A stretch of DNA of 64,000 nucleotides from positions 1 through 64,000 of the forward strand of contig NZ_JAROAV010000055.1 of assembly GCF_029439465.1 (NCBI RefSeq), in the 5' to 3' direction. The position numbers were made by a program, and so were the translations under genes. The notes below the pieces were generated by a model. That model made no database searches and had not been told where the DNA came from. It was given only the letters and a program-made list of their open reading frames with translations. This document shows positions 62,909-64,000 of the stretch, piece by piece. Origin of the DNA: Luteipulveratus flavus. Lineage in GTDB: Bacteria > Actinomycetota > Actinomycetes > Actinomycetales > Dermatophilaceae. Position 1 is the stretch's first letter; the number at the start of each line of letters is the position of its first letter.

Positions 62909-64000
62909 ATGAGCACCCCGCACCGGCCCGGCGTCACCGGCAGCAGCCCGGTGATCCGCAGCATGCAGCTGGCGATGCACGGGCTGTTCGTGCTGCTGCT
63001 GGCGGTCGGCACCGTCCGCGCCGTCCAGGTCGGCGACCACCTGCCCTGGGTCGTCCTGGCCTGCGCCGCCATCGCCCTCTGGTACGCCGCCGGCCTGGTG
63101 GCCGCCCCCGGTGCCCGTCCGCTGGTCGGGCGGGTCTGGCTCCTCGGGCTCGTGGCTCTGTGGGGCGTCGCGGTCCTGCTGAGCGCGGAGCTGAGCTGGG
63201 TGGCGTTCGCGCTGTTCTTCCTGGTGCTGCACCTGCTGCCGCGGGTACCCGCACTGCTGGTCGTCGCGGCGATCACCGTCGTCGTCATCGCGGTCCAGCT
63301 GGCCGACGGCGACGGGGGCAGCGCCGCCGCGCGGGTCATCGGTCCGTCCTTCGGGGCGCTGGTGGCGATCGGGGTGGCCTGGGTCTACAGCCGGCTGCGC
63401 GAGGAGAGCGAGGAACGCCGCCGGCTCGTCCACGAGCTCACCGTCGCCCGGGACGACCTGCTCTCCACGTACGACGAGCTCGCGGTCGCCCAGCGTCAGG
63501 CCGGCGTGCTCGCCGAGCGCTCACGGCTGGCGCGCGACATCCACGACACCCTCGCCCAGGGGTTCTCCTCGATCGTGCTGCTGTCGCGGGCGGGCCTGGC
63601 CGGCGACGCCGTCCGGCTGCGAGGCCTCATCGAGCAGATCGAGCGCACCGCCGCGACCGGTCTGGCCGACGCGCGGACGGTCGTCCAGGCGCTCACGCCC
63701 GACGAGCTGGAGGAGGCGCCGCTGCCCGCCGCACTCGGGCGGCTGCTCGACCGGCTGCACGAGCAGACCGGCATCCGCACCGACCTGGTGGTCGACGGAG
63801 AGCCGCGCGCGCTGCCGACCGCGGTCGAGGTCGCGCTGCTGCGCATCGCGCAGGGTGCGCTGGCCAACGTCCGTCAGCACGCGGCGGCCGACCGGGTGAC
63901 GCTGACCATCACCTACCAGGACGACGCCACCCAGCTGGACGTCGTGGACGACGGCCGCGGCTTCGACCCGTCTGACACGCCGATCCGCAGCAACGGCAGC
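62909..64000 (+). CDS. Sensor histidine kinase (HisKA_3), cut by window end
   Basis: 364 residues are visible. Four or five membrane helices fill residues 18-160 (AMHGLFVLLLAVGTV, VVLACAAIALWYAAGLVAA). A coiled coil (RREESEERRRLVHELTVARDDL-like region near 168-195) leads to the dimerisation site AERSRLARDIHDTLAQGFSSIVLL (phospho-His). The HATPase part starts ALLRIAQGALANVRQHAAA and reaches DDGRGFDPSD. It is a NarL-type kinase divergent from the FtsX exporter; its response regulator is probably just beyond the window. Confidence 0.94.
   Translation, partial: MSTPHRPGVTGSSPVIRSMQLAMHGLFVLLLAVGTVRAVQVGDHLPWVVLACAAIALWYAAGLVAAPGARPLVGRVWLLGLVALWGVAVLLSAELSWVAFALFFLVLHLLPRVPALLVVAAITVVVIAVQLADGDGGSAAARVIGPSFGALVAIGVAWVYSRLREESEERRRLVHELTVARDDLLSTYDELAVAQRQAGVLAERSRLARDIHDTLAQGFSSIVLLSRAGLAGDAVRLRGLIEQIERTAATGLADARTVVQALTPDELEEAPLPAALGRLLDRLHEQTGIRTDLVVDGEPRALPTAVEVALLRIAQGALANVRQHAAADRVTLTITYQDDATQLDVVDDGRGFDPSDTPIRSNGS

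Overview
This window is chromosomal DNA of a high-GC actinobacterium. The support is very GC-rich coding with dense 4-base ATGA/GTGA overlaps, many GTG starts, DUF222-HNH and DUF4235 proteins, a proteasome activator (Bpa) ending in GQYL, an actinobacterial cytochrome c oxidase start, and several genes that look leaderless. I cannot fix the genus from sequence alone. No tRNA, rRNA, CRISPR array, prophage or complete insertion sequence was seen. Nearly all genes are housekeeping or catabolic, and the unusual material lies mostly in the intergenic repeats and control sites.

Layout. 1-4 kb: start of ctaD (minus strand), then a four-gene ABC-2 exporter operon. 4-9 kb: a DUF6445-like oxygenase-fold protein, a siderophore-type acetyltransferase coupled to a penicillin acylase, and a MerR regulator fused to a sliding-clamp-like domain. 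9-19 kb: a FAD oxidoreductase, a VIT iron/manganese transporter with a cupin, glutathione peroxidase, two hydrolases, DUF899, aldehyde dehydrogenase and GNAT, and a DUF222-HNH protein. 19-29 kb: EthD and nucleotidyltransferase, a secreted repeat protein, an ABC exporter divergent from an AraC regulator, a thioesterase overlapping a PAP2 phosphatase, GDPD, and a solute-binding/vWA membrane protein. 29-33 kb: thiBPQ under a TPP riboswitch. 34-38 kb: an Lrp/AsnC regulator divergent from a branched-chain/pyruvate dehydrogenase E1alpha-E1beta-E2 operon. 39.8-41.7 kb: a NarL-type two-component system. 41.9-50.9 kb: histidine utilisation in two operons plus an IclR regulator. 51-54 kb: a frameshifted AbiEi/DUF559 gene between hairpin repeats, a MobA-like protein and a quinone oxidoreductase. 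54-58 kb: PadR and a FtsX-type ABC exporter. 58-64 kb: Bpa, a trypsin-like protease, a lipoprotein, and a second FtsX-type exporter beside a truncated histidine kinase.

The hut genes form the most complete pathway. HutH, HutU, HutI and HutF take histidine to N-formylglutamate. No HutG is present, but an M20 amidohydrolase is translationally coupled to HutF and could do the last step. A 16-18 bp palindrome lies upstream of both hut operons, and one copy is shared with the IclR gene, so a single IclR-controlled regulon is likely.

The strongest candidate for something undescribed is a family of seven 58-bp, doubly palindromic intergenic elements, always just 3' of genes and mostly in pairs, with compensatory changes in the stems. 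A second family of about 131 bp and a third hairpin repeat also occur. Other points of note are the MerR-clamp fusion, a PadR promoter with two matched operators, a 114-bp antisense overlap of two coding regions, and -10 boxes 6-8 nt from start codons.
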